Origin: Aldehydirespirator sp965116865
GTDB taxonomy: Bacteria > Actinomycetota > Acidimicrobiia > Acidimicrobiales > Aldehydirespiratoraceae
NCBI GenBank assembly: GCA_965116865.1
Contig: OZ220727.1
Location: 372,001-436,000 of the forward strand
DNA length: 64,000 bases
Direction of reading: 5' to 3'
In this document: positions 8,388 through 16,422 of the stretch, piece by piece
How positions within the stretch are numbered: the first letter of the stretch is position 1
How the letters are laid out: each line of letters starts with the position of its first letter
The notes under the pieces: model-generated
What the model saw: the letters and a program-made list of their open reading frames with translations, nothing else
What the model was told of the DNA's origin: nothing
Databases searched by the model: none
Program-made: the position numbers and the translations under genes

Positions 8388-8627
8388 ACGACTGGCTGCT
8401 CGGTCGAGGCCGGCTTCCCTAACTCGAATTGGGACAAGCGTTTCAAGGTCCGCGCCGCGGGCCCGCTCGGCAAACGCGTCCCTCGCGGTCGTGCGCTGGC
8501 GTGAGAGGGAATGCCGCACGGGGCTGGACGAGGCGGCCTTTGACGCTGAGGTGAGGCGACCGCTCATCACGTCGACGACGAGCAAGGCATGGTTGTTGAC
8601 TGGCGACGCTTGCCGCTACTGTGGTCG

Positions 8628-8768
8628 TTGCCGTCCAACATCGGGGTTCTAGCCGAAATCCCTTCAGTGACTTGGCCACTAGTGAGCCGTGGCGTTGCCA
8701 TGGCTCCCTTCGGGTCAGGTCACACGGTGTTGGACGGCAATTCAACGCCCGACTCACCGAAGGGAGCC
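8628..8768 (+). promoter_or_regulatory. Structured leader of the lipoprotein gene with competing hairpins
   Basis: Three nested or competing pairings are visible. (a) TTGCCGTCCAACA (8628-8640) is a perfect 13-bp complement of TGTTGGACGGCAA (8728-8740). (b) GAGCCGTGGC (8684-8693) pairs with GCCATGGCTC (8697-8706) across a GTT loop, 10 pairs with one G-U. (c) GGCTCCCTTCGG (8702-8713) is a perfect 12-bp complement of CCGAAGGGAGCC (8757-8768), which contains the AGGGAG ribosome binding site of the lipoprotein gene. Hairpins (b) and (c) share 8702-8706 and cannot both form. So (c) would hide the ribosome binding site and (b) would free it. A weak promoter (TTGACT 8596-8601, TACTGT 8617-8622, 15 nt apart) fits a transcript start near 8629. 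Confidence 0.55.
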
Positions 8769-8771
8769 ACC

Positions 8772-10064
8772 ATGCCCCGAAACGGTGTCATGCTCGCGAT
8801 CCTCGCCGCCATGTTGGTGGCCCCAGGATGCGGAGGCGGTGAGGACCGTGCTCCGGCTGATCCTGTAGAGGACGCAGGCCCTCATGGGGCTGCCTCTGAC
8901 GTAGAGACGGCCGGTGACACAAGCCCGGATGCTCCTGCGTCGCTTGAAGCTGATCCGGGCGAGAACGTGGTGGCCGATGCGCCGCGCGTGCAGTTGGGCG
9001 ATCGCTTCTCATGGTGTGCGAGCGTGCAGGCCCTGTGGGACGCTGAGGACGGAGCCCGAGCCGATACCGAAGCCACCGCCGCGGCCCACTCGGATGCCAT
9101 GGGCGTCCTTGAAGCCGTCACCGATGACTTGGACCGGGCCGAAGCCCAAGAAGCCGTAGAGCGAGCCCTCGGTGATCACAGCCGTGCCAGAACACACTTC
9201 GGCCATGCCCGATCGCTTGCCGCTGGGCTCATTGATGGCGAGTCAACGCTCTTGGTTGGCGGCCCACACGACGCGACGCTGCAGGTCGCCCTCGAGCGGG
9301 CCTTCGAGGCATTCCTAGCCAGTGCCGGTGCTGACACCCTGGCGGTCTTGGATCTCGCCCAGAAGGCCACCGAAACTGCTCAGCAGCCGCGATCCGCAGC
9401 AGGCTCGGAAGACGAGGAACCGAATCCATCGGCCGAGGTTGCCGAGTCCGAGCCAGCGTCGGTGGATCCCTCTGAGGCGTGGTTCAGGGCAACCGAAGCA
9501 CTCGAAGACGCTATCAAGGCTGCAGAGGAGGCTGCAGCCGCTGATGATGCCGCCAAAGCCGCTGCCGCGGCCTCGCATGACGCTGTTGCGGACGCAAAGG
9601 ACGCCGCTTGGGCCATCAGTCGAGCCACGGAGTTTGACGGCGTCTGGGAAGCCATGATCGCCGACATCGACTTCCATCTGAAGACGGCTCTGTCTGCTGT
9701 GCGAACCGCCGAGGACTCCGAAAGGGAGGCGCTTGAGGCTCAGGCTGCGGCTGCGGCCGCCGCCGCGGTTGCCGTAACCGCGGCTGAGGCCAGTGAAGCT
9801 GCTAGGGCGGTCGCCGAGCAGAGCGGGTCGACTGAAGGCGACCAGGCCTACTGGGACGTGTACGCCAAAGCTCCTGCTCCACAACGAGACGCTGAGTATT
9901 CGGTCTACGCCACCGGCGCCAGCGCCGGGACGGCAACCCGAAACGTCGCCGCCGCAGCGACGGCAGCAGCAAGCGCCGCCCGGCACGCCGCTCAATTCTT
10001 CGCCGGTGTCGATGCCCAAGGTGTCGCGGCGTTCAAGGAATCGCTGCAGCAGTCATGCCTGTGA
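8772..10064 (+). CDS. Ala/Glu-rich exported lipoprotein, function unknown
   Basis: 430 residues from ATG 8772, placed 5 nt after AGGGAG; longer in-frame extensions are non-coding leader. The N-terminus MPRNGVMLAILAAMLVAPGC is a lipoprotein signal with lipobox VAPGC, so the mature protein would begin with a lipidated Cys20. A Glu/Asp/Pro-rich linker (about 21-70) is followed by a long Ala/Glu/Asp-rich region to residue 420 with heptad-like spacing, probably helical or coiled-coil. Only two other cysteines occur: one near residue 80 (FSWCASVQ) and the penultimate residue (QQSCL). No enzymatic motif. It lies within the integrative element between the switch region and transfer genes, so it may act in mating-pair recognition or exclusion at the cell surface; that is speculation. 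Its leader carries the competing hairpins annotated separately. Confidence 0.7.
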   Translation: MPRNGVMLAILAAMLVAPGCGGGEDRAPADPVEDAGPHGAASDVETAGDTSPDAPASLEADPGENVVADAPRVQLGDRFSWCASVQALWDAEDGARADTEATAAAHSDAMGVLEAVTDDLDRAEAQEAVERALGDHSRARTHFGHARSLAAGLIDGESTLLVGGPHDATLQVALERAFEAFLASAGADTLAVLDLAQKATETAQQPRSAAGSEDEEPNPSAEVAESEPASVDPSEAWFRATEALEDAIKAAEEAAAADDAAKAAAAASHDAVADAKDAAWAISRATEFDGVWEAMIADIDFHLKTALSAVRTAEDSEREALEAQAAAAAAAAVAVTAAEASEAARAVAEQSGSTEGDQAYWDVYAKAPAPQRDAEYSVYATGASAGTATRNVAAAATAAASAARHAAQFFAGVDAQGVAAFKESLQQSCL

Positions 10065-10086
10065 GGCCGGTAATGGCGTCGCTGGA

Positions 10087-11037
10087 GTGTCACAGCCCGG
10101 AAGTACGTTTGAAGCCGTGATCGATCTGGCGTGCGAAGGGCCTAGCGCGATAAGTGGTCCGGGCGTGGTCGCTGAGACCGCCGACATTGTCCTGAAGTGG
10201 CCCTACCCGCCGCAAACGGTCTTGCCGCAGCGTTGGGCGGTGAGCGTCTGGGGGGAGGCGTGCTGGACCTACATGGCGATGTGGACTCCCGAAGCACTCT
10301 CTCGCCTACAGGAGCGCACTCCGAACGTTGCGGTGTTCTTCCATGAACTAGGTGAGAGCCTGCGCCGCGACATGCAGGCGCCTCCGACTCTCGACGAGTG
10401 GTGGCGCAACCCGCGAGCCGAGCGCCCGACACAGCCAGAGATCGAAGCGGACCCGGTCACCGTGGTGCCCCCGGAACGCCCTGCACCCGCGGCGATGCCA
10501 CCGCCCAAGCACGCGGTGCCGGACATGTTTCATCGGACGGTGACAGCCCCGTCGGCTAGCGCAGCAATGGCAGAGCTGCTCAAGGAGATCACAGGTGTCA
10601 CCTTCCACGCCCTCCAGGTCCTACAAACGGCGCAGCGCGACACCCTCGAGAACTTCCTCACAGTCGAGCAGCGGCACCGATTCAGCGAGCAGTTCACGGC
10701 GCTGAGCCCGGCTGGCGCCGACACGATCCAGGCGCAGTGGGACCACGAGGACCTCACGTTGCTGCCGCAGACGGCGGTCGGCCGGTGGGAGCAGGCCGCG
10801 GCAGCGTGGTACGCGACCCTCGCGATCAGATACGAGACCTACGAGCCGTCGACAGAGCCGCTCGCACGAGCAGTCATGCAAGCGCTTATCTCGCAGCCGG
10901 TCCCGGCCACGAGATTGCCTTCTGTGCCGTGTGATCTGCTGGACCTGGTGACCAAGCGGTCAGCAATCTCCGAGATGCTCCCTGCTGTCCCCGACGAGCG
11001 TCTTGACGCCTTCGTCGACTTGCGCCGGAACCTGTGA
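10087..11037 (+). CDS. Hypothetical protein of the mobile element
   Basis: About 316 residues if translation begins at GTG 10087; GTG 10117 is an equally possible start and neither has a convincing ribosome binding site. The frame is open further upstream inside the lipoprotein gene, but that part reads as an alternate-frame shadow. The N-terminal part (IVLKWPYPPQTVLPQRWAVSVWGEACWTYMAMWTPEAL) and the C-terminal part (ELLKEITGVTFHALQVLQTAQRDTLENF, TLLPQTAVGRWEQAAAAWYATLAIRYE) look like folded, Trp-rich soluble segments separated by a Pro-rich linker (about 115-160). No family was recognised. It follows the lipoprotein by 22 nt on the same strand and may share its transcript. Confidence 0.5.
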   Translation: MSQPGSTFEAVIDLACEGPSAISGPGVVAETADIVLKWPYPPQTVLPQRWAVSVWGEACWTYMAMWTPEALSRLQERTPNVAVFFHELGESLRRDMQAPPTLDEWWRNPRAERPTQPEIEADPVTVVPPERPAPAAMPPPKHAVPDMFHRTVTAPSASAAMAELLKEITGVTFHALQVLQTAQRDTLENFLTVEQRHRFSEQFTALSPAGADTIQAQWDHEDLTLLPQTAVGRWEQAAAAWYATLAIRYETYEPSTEPLARAVMQALISQPVPATRLPSVPCDLLDLVTKRSAISEMLPAVPDERLDAFVDLRRNL

Positions 11038-12212
11038 CGCCTGGGATCGGGAAGCCGCGAGAATCAAACTGAAGCACGCCTCCAGCCCGAGAAGAGTTCA
11101 CGCCTCGTATATCGCGATCGCCTCCGTGACCCTCTGCCTGCTGCGTCATCGCCGGCTGCGATCAGACAGTGCCTTCTCACTTTGAGAGCGGCCACCGCCG
11201 TTGACACCGAAGCGCGGAGCACTAGCACCGTGGCGCCGTCAAGGGTGTAGAGCCTGATCTCTCCGAGGAGCGCCTGCTGGGAGAGATCCTCCCTAGTCGA
11301 GTCTCCGCTCCACGCTCAGCGATCCACTATGGAACCGCTGTACTCGGTAGCAGATCTGCTGTGAAGCCTGGCCGGGCAGTGTTGCAGGATGCAACTGCTA
11401 TTGGAGCGAGATCAGGGCCTCTAACGAGATCTGACCCTTCGGGCTGCGAGTCTCATCTGGGCCATCATCTTCAGGTCCGCCTCCGTGGGGGGCCAGTGGT
11501 CGGTCATGGAAGCGAGCACCTGAGCAGGTGTCGGCTCGCGAGGGCGTTGCGGCGCTAGCCGCACCACGATCGGCTTCTCGTAGGGCGGGCGCTGTTGGGA
11601 GTCTGCGGTGCCGGGACGATCATTGCTCATGACTGGCGAGAGTTCTACGGGGTGCCGACAGCACCGCGGAACGCTTCCGCCCGGTACATAGTTGCCTCGA
11701 GATGCAGAGGCCTGGTTCAGCATCTTGGCGATCCGGCCGGGTGATGTGACGTGGATTGTCTCGTTTCGAGGGAGTTCCTGACGCTGCACCTTGGCAGGTA
11801 GCGCGGTGCGCTACCTGCGGTGCTTACCGGGCTCCGCCCGGGTGGGGATACAACGTGACACAGCGAGTATACACAGGGATACAAGCGGGCCCCAAGTCCC
11901 TGGTTTCTTGCCTGTTCTTCGGCTCGACGGTTGCCCTGGCGGCCGCTGCTCGGTCCCTAAAGGGATGCAACAGACCTACTTGAGGCTCCAATAGGACCAC
12001 AGGAGGCTCTTCTTGGACATACCAGGCACCCACATGGGGATACGCCAGTTCCGCGCGACGGTGGCCGCGGCGCGAACATAGGCATACAACAGACACATCC
12101 GGGGACACACGATCTTGAGGCCAGATCCGTTGCTGTGCCTGTCCCACGGCGGTCCCTGCGTGCGGCCGCGCCGGCGTCTACAGTGCGACCTCCCCCCTAA
12201 AGGAGCCGCACG
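11038..12212. other. Long gene-poor tract upstream of the relaxase genes; possible oriT
   Basis: About 1.2 kb with only one weak small gene candidate (11421-11630, minus). A strong hairpin CCGGGC-TCC-GCCCGG lies at 11827-11841, followed by two copies of GGGATACAA (11845-11853 and 11876-11884) around a GTATAC palindrome, and a third partial copy (GGGATAC) at 12037. Hairpins plus short direct repeats close upstream of a MobF relaxase gene are what an origin of transfer looks like, but no nic sequence was recognised, so oriT is only a candidate. Confidence 0.35.
11421..11630 (-). CDS. Possible small protein (69 residues)
   Basis: The frame from ATG 11630 encodes a short, Pro/Arg-rich polypeptide (SNDRPGTADSQQRPPYEKPIVVRLAPQ, then LASMTDHWPPTEADLKMMAQMRLAARR). 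The composition is plausible for a DNA-binding or structural small protein of a mobile element. There is no clear ribosome binding site and no recognised family. The longer version of this frame (from 11789) looks non-coding. Included only because the C-terminal half reads like an amphipathic helix. Confidence 0.3.
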   Translation of the reverse strand: MSNDRPGTADSQQRPPYEKPIVVRLAPQRPREPTPAQVLASMTDHWPPTEADLKMMAQMRLAARRVRSR

Positions 12213-12419
12213 GTGGACACCGACTCGAACCCGCTCGGCGACGAGCACAGCCACGACCTCGCCGCGGCGCTGCGCACGCGTCTCGACGCGAGGACCCACC
12301 CCGACGGCCCGGCTCCCGTCATCGACCCTCCAGCGGTCAGACACCTCCCGCCCGAAACCGAGAGACTGCTCGATCAGGCCGCCTCAGCGCGCCTGCGTCG
12401 GCTCTTTGAGCACCCATAA
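12213..12419 (+). CDS. Small acidic/basic protein preceding the relaxase
   Basis: 68 residues from GTG 12213, with a very good ribosome binding site (AAAGGAG, 12199-12205, 7 nt spacing). The sequence has an N-terminal Asp/His-rich part (DSNPLGDEHSHDLAAALRTRL) and a C-terminal helical part (PPETERLLDQAASARLRRLFEHP). It ends 24 nt before the relaxase start on the same strand, so the two are probably one operon. By position it could be a relaxosome accessory or an autoregulator, but no DNA-binding motif can be pointed out. The strong initiation signal makes it likely to be real despite its size. Confidence 0.6.
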   Translation: MDTDSNPLGDEHSHDLAAALRTRLDARTHPDGPAPVIDPPAVRHLPPETERLLDQAASARLRRLFEHP

Positions 12420-12443
12420 CGCGCGCCACTAGGGTGGCCAGCG

Positions 12444-15400
12444 ATGGCCCGATACACCATCGCCGCCCTCGGAGCCGCCACCCACGTCTACGCCGCGCTC
12501 GCCGCCGAGTACGCCGCCTATCTGACCGACTCCGCCGCCCAGGACCAAGCCCTCATAGCGGGCCCAGAACCCCACACTGCGTCGGCGGCGTCCTACTACG
12601 ACCGCTCCGCGGCCCTAGCGGCGCCGCAGTGGTCAGGCACCGGCCTCGCCCGCCTCGGCCTCCAAGCCGGCGACCCGGTCGACATCGACGATCTAGCCGT
12701 CATGCTCGCCGGCAGGCTCCCCGCGACAGGCGAGCGGCTCGTCTCAGCAGCCGGCAGCCACGGCCGAGTCCACCTCGCCTCAGGCAAGCCAACCCTCGAA
12801 CCCCACGGCTCACAGCCCCTCTACAACGCCCGCGACGCCCAGGCCCGATGCCGTCTACGCCCCGAGAACTGGGATGCTGCCGTCGCGAGCGCCCGTGCTC
12901 CGGGGCGCGTCGTCAACGGCGAGGCGATGTGGACCGAGGACGAGCTCGACCAGATAGCCGAAACCGACACGTCCCGAGAGGAGACCCTGCGCCGCCTGCT
13001 GCACACCCCGGGCGTGTCCTTGAGCATCCAGCAAGCCGCAGAACTCACAGGCTTCAACCAGTCCTATCTCAAACGCATGTGCTCGAACTTTGCCGACCAC
13101 CCCGACGGCCCGCCGCCCAACAGGCAGTGGATCAAAGCCCGCCGCGTCGAAGCCACCGGCCGGGGAGCCAAGCACCGCTGGGTCATCGAGCGCAGCGACC
13201 TCGCCGACTTCCTGCATCGGCGACGCCCGCCGTTGACCCGCTTCTGCTACGACGCCACATTCACTCTCGCCAAGAGCCTGTCACTGCTCGCGCTATTGAG
13301 CTCTGACCGGCTCAGCAGCGAGGTCGTGGCCGCGGTGCGCCACGCCAACCAGACCGGCCTCGACCATCTCAACGTGCACGCCTCCTGCGGGCGCGTAGAG
13401 GAGAACGGCGTCACCAGGGCCATACAGAGCGACGGGCTGGCGGTGGCGTCGTTCATGCACGCCACCAGCCGCGCCGACGACCCGGCGCTGCACATCCACA
13501 ACGTCATCCTCAACGCGGTGCGATGCGAAGACGGCATCGACCGGACCCTCAACTCGCCGGTGCTGCACCGCGAGGCCGCCACCGCCTCCGCGCTCGCTGA
13601 GGCCCAACTCCGCTGGGAACTCGCCACCCGCTTAGGCGTGTCGTTCGTCCCCAAAGACGGCACCCGCGACATCTTCGAAGTCAAAGGCTTCGCCGCGGAC
13701 ATCCTCGCCGCGTTCAGCAAACGCAAAGCTGAGATCGAAAACTCCCTCGCGGAGCTGCGCCGCCTCTACGGCTACACCGAACGCGACGCGGCCGCGCTGG
13801 CGACCCGCCAGCCCAAGACCGGAGCCGACCCCGAGCAGCTGCGCCGGCGCTGGCTCGAGGAGGCCGCCGCGCTCGGCGTGACACCCGCCGACCTCGAGGC
13901 GCTCTGCGACGCGGCCGCCCCCATCGCTGACCTCTCAGGCGCGGAGCGCGCGGATCTGTGGGAGTTCCTCGCCTCGGAGCACGGAGCGGCCCGCAACCAC
14001 TCCGTGTACACCCGCGCCGACGCCTACAAGGCGGCGCTGCGCTGGATGCCCGAGGGCTCCCAGTCGGCGCGGCCGATGCCCGCGGCCACCCTCGACGCCG
14101 AGGTGACCGCCTGGCTCGCGTCGCTGCGGGTCATCCCCCTCCAAGCCGAAGCCGCGGCCGCGCTCAGAGCCGGCAAGGCACTAGGCGGCGTCACCGAACC
14201 GCTCTACACCACCCCCGAACAAGTCGAGCAGCAAACCGCCATCGAATCCGCCTGGGAAACCGGCTTCGATCAGGGCGCGAGCCGCTGTCGCGTAGCGACC
14301 GTCGAAGACGTGATCGCAGAGGCCGCCGCTGGCGGGCGGGTCCTCAGCTCACAGCAGCGGCGCCTGCTTATGCAGTGGTGCACCTCCGGGCATCGTTTCC
14401 AGGCCGCCATCGGACGGCCCGGCGCCGGCAAGACGTTCACCATGCGCACCGCGGCCGACGCCTGGCGCCGCTCGGGCTACCGGGTGCTCGGATGCGCCGT
14501 CAAGGGCGAAGCCGCGAGGCTGCTGCAGGCAGAAGCTGGCATCGCATCAGAAACCGTCGCCATGCGCCTCGCCCAAATCCGCTCACACAAACTCCGCCTC
14601 GACACCCGAACCGTCATCGTCGTCGACGAGGCCTCCACCCTCTCAGACGCCGACCTGCGGGCCCTCGTCGACGCGGTGGAGGCCTCCGGGGCGACCCTGC
14701 GCACACTAGGCGACCCCGCCCAGCACACCTCAGTCGCCGCCGCCGGCATGTGGAACCACCTCGTGGAGCGCTACAGCGCCCACACCCCCGAACTGCGCGA
14801 GCATCGCCGCCTCCAAGACGCCGAAGAAGCCCACGCTGCCGACCTCGCCCGCCAAGGCCAAGTCAGAGCAGCACTCGAACAGCTACGCGCCGCAGGCCGT
14901 GTCACCCAAGCCGACAGCACCGACGCTCACATCGTGGCGGTGCATCGCTGGATGGGGATGCGCCTCGCTGGGCGCGGCCATCCAATCGTGACCCGCGACA
15001 ACAACACGCGCCGCGCCCTCAGTGAACTCTGCCAGAGCCTCCTGCTCGACGCAGAGGAGATCGAACAGCCCTTCTCCTACGGCGGTGTGCGATTGGGTGT
15101 GGGCGACGAAGTGGTCTCAAGGCGCACTGACCGCGACCTCACCGCAGGCACCCCCGGCAGCTACATACGCAACGGCGCCCGCGGCGCAGTCACCGCCACC
15201 GCCCCCGGTGCGGCCACCGTGAGCTTCGACGGGATAGGCACCATCGAACTCCCGGCCGCGTGGATCGCGCGCGGGGGAGCGGACCTCGCCTACAGCGTCA
15301 CCTCCTACGCCGTTCAGGGCGCCACCCAGCCCGTCAGCACCTCCGTCATCGCCGCCGGCGCCACCCTCCCTGAATTCGTGGTCGACATCTCCAGAGGCGA

Positions 15401-16121
15401 AACCGACAACCATGTGATCCTCACCGACCGCGGCGACTCAGAGCTGTCACGCTGGCGCATCGCGCCCGAGGACCTCCTCGAAGACGTAGCCGCCTCCATC
15501 CGGCCCGCAGACCTCACCCCCGCCATACACGCCGACACAACCCTCACGGCATCTGAAGCCGCCTGGGCCGCGGACTCCTTCGCCGCGCTCGACGCCGCTG
15601 AAGCAGAAGGTCGCCTCACAGAGCACGAGGCCGAAGTGTTCGAAGCCCGCAGGCTCCGCCGCCTAGCGCTGCTGTCGCGGCGCGACCCCGCCGCCGTGCT
15701 AGGCCCCGGTCCCGAACCCCGGCAGGCCCCCGCCCACCTCCACCACGCCAGAGCTGACGCCGCAGAAGCCGTCACCCGCTACCGCGACCGCTACGGCCCC
15801 CGCCGCGGCGGGCCCGGGCCACACAGCACCCTCCTCGGTTCAGACCCCGGCGACTGCCCCCAACAGCCCCAACGCCGGCGCTGGTACGACACCGCCCTCG
15901 AAGCGCTCCGCAAAGCCGCCCGCGCCCTCAAGGCCCACAACGACCGCGGAGGGCTCCCGCTGCCGAACCCCCAACCCGCAACCGTCCCCGAGCCCATCAA
16001 GGACTGGTCCGACACAGCAGAGCGCGCCGACATCCAGTTGCAGTCCGCCACTGCCCAACACGACCTCGCCGACTACCTAGCCACACAAGCAGAAACTGAA
16101 CAGATCGAGTTCATGATCTAA
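12444..16121 (+). CDS. MobF-family conjugative relaxase with RecD-like helicase
   Basis: 1225 residues. N-terminal TrwC/TraI relaxase domain: paired tyrosines near residue 50 (AASYYDRS) suited to strand cleavage, YDATFTLAKSLSLL (the F-x-x-T-F-x-x-x-K-S-x-S block, about 270), and the metal-binding three-histidine signature HATSRADDPALHIHNV (about 338-353). Between the tyrosines and this block lies an apparent insertion (about 190-265) that reads as a helix-turn-helix: LSIQQAAELTGFNQSYLKRM ... WVIERSDLADFLHRR. The central part is an SF1 helicase: Walker A IGRPGAGKTF (about 653-665) and Walker B VIVVDEAS (about 722-729), with AYSVTSYAVQGATQ as the later helicase motif. It would nick oriT and unwind the transferred strand. 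No coupling protein or type IV secretion genes are nearby, so the element is mobilizable rather than self-transmissible as far as this window shows. Confidence 0.92.
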   Translation: MARYTIAALGAATHVYAALAAEYAAYLTDSAAQDQALIAGPEPHTASAASYYDRSAALAAPQWSGTGLARLGLQAGDPVDIDDLAVMLAGRLPATGERLVSAAGSHGRVHLASGKPTLEPHGSQPLYNARDAQARCRLRPENWDAAVASARAPGRVVNGEAMWTEDELDQIAETDTSREETLRRLLHTPGVSLSIQQAAELTGFNQSYLKRMCSNFADHPDGPPPNRQWIKARRVEATGRGAKHRWVIERSDLADFLHRRRPPLTRFCYDATFTLAKSLSLLALLSSDRLSSEVVAAVRHANQTGLDHLNVHASCGRVEENGVTRAIQSDGLAVASFMHATSRADDPALHIHNVILNAVRCEDGIDRTLNSPVLHREAATASALAEAQLRWELATRLGVSFVPKDGTRDIFEVKGFAADILAAFSKRKAEIENSLAELRRLYGYTERDAAALATRQPKTGADPEQLRRRWLEEAAALGVTPADLEALCDAAAPIADLSGAERADLWEFLASEHGAARNHSVYTRADAYKAALRWMPEGSQSARPMPAATLDAEVTAWLASLRVIPLQAEAAAALRAGKALGGVTEPLYTTPEQVEQQTAIESAWETGFDQGASRCRVATVEDVIAEAAAGGRVLSSQQRRLLMQWCTSGHRFQAAIGRPGAGKTFTMRTAADAWRRSGYRVLGCAVKGEAARLLQAEAGIASETVAMRLAQIRSHKLRLDTRTVIVVDEASTLSDADLRALVDAVEASGATLRTLGDPAQHTSVAAAGMWNHLVERYSAHTPELREHRRLQDAEEAHAADLARQGQVRAALEQLRAAGRVTQADSTDAHIVAVHRWMGMRLAGRGHPIVTRDNNTRRALSELCQSLLLDAEEIEQPFSYGGVRLGVGDEVVSRRTDRDLTAGTPGSYIRNGARGAVTATAPGAATVSFDGIGTIELPAAWIARGGADLAYSVTSYAVQGATQPVSTSVIAAGATLPEFVVDISRGETDNHVILTDRGDSELSRWRIAPEDLLEDVAASIRPADLTPAIHADTTLTASEAAWAADSFAALDAAEAEGRLTEHEAEVFEARRLRRLALLSRRDPAAVLGPGPEPRQAPAHLHHARADAAEAVTRYRDRYGPRRGGPGPHSTLLGSDPGDCPQQPQRRRWYDTALEALRKAARALKAHNDRGGLPLPNPQPATVPEPIKDWSDTAERADIQLQSATAQHDLADYLATQAETEQIEFMI

Positions 16122-16200
16122 GCCGCCGACTTCCCGGCAAAGCAACACTCTGGGCATCCTGACCCGGTGGTCAAACTGGGCGAAGTCCTGTGGCCGTGAC

Positions 16201-16223
16201 GGTGGGGGAGCGAGCCTCCCACC
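16201..16223 (+). terminator. Hairpin downstream of the relaxase gene
   Basis: GGTGGG (16201-16206) pairs with CCCACC (16218-16223) around an 11-nt GC-rich loop, 80 nt after the relaxase stop. No T-tract follows, as is common for actinobacterial terminators. It may mark the end of the transfer operon. Confidence 0.35.
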
Positions 16224-16422
16224 AGCCGAGCTATTGAGCACGCTCAGAAACGGTCCGCCAACTGCGACCAATGGGCCTACGTCACTACCGCTTGTCCGTT
16301 GCAGCACTCGCGGAGCCCTATGTCGCACAGGATGCCTACCCTGCTGTCTGATCGAATTGCCGCTTCGGCGGCCAGGAGCGAACAGCCATGCGTAGTCGGA
16401 CTCACATCGGGGGATCAGCGTC

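Larger units (their letters stand above)
5948..16121. mobile_element. Integrative and mobilizable element (integrase to MobF relaxase)
   Basis: The block carries a tyrosine integrase at its left end, a divergent Xre/excisionase switch, cargo or surface genes, a possible oriT and a MobF relaxase. No type IV secretion, VirB4/TraG or FtsK/TraB-like transfer gene is present, so transfer would need a helper. Exact ends were not found: no direct repeats flanking both sides were recognised by eye. The defence island begins 300 bp to the right and could be cargo of the same or a larger element. Confidence 0.7.

Noticed and set aside
12434..15025. Long Arg/Pro-rich frames overlapping the relaxase gene in the alternate plus frame
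   Set aside because: Composition typical of shifted-frame reading of GC-rich codons; the relaxase frame carries all conserved motifs.
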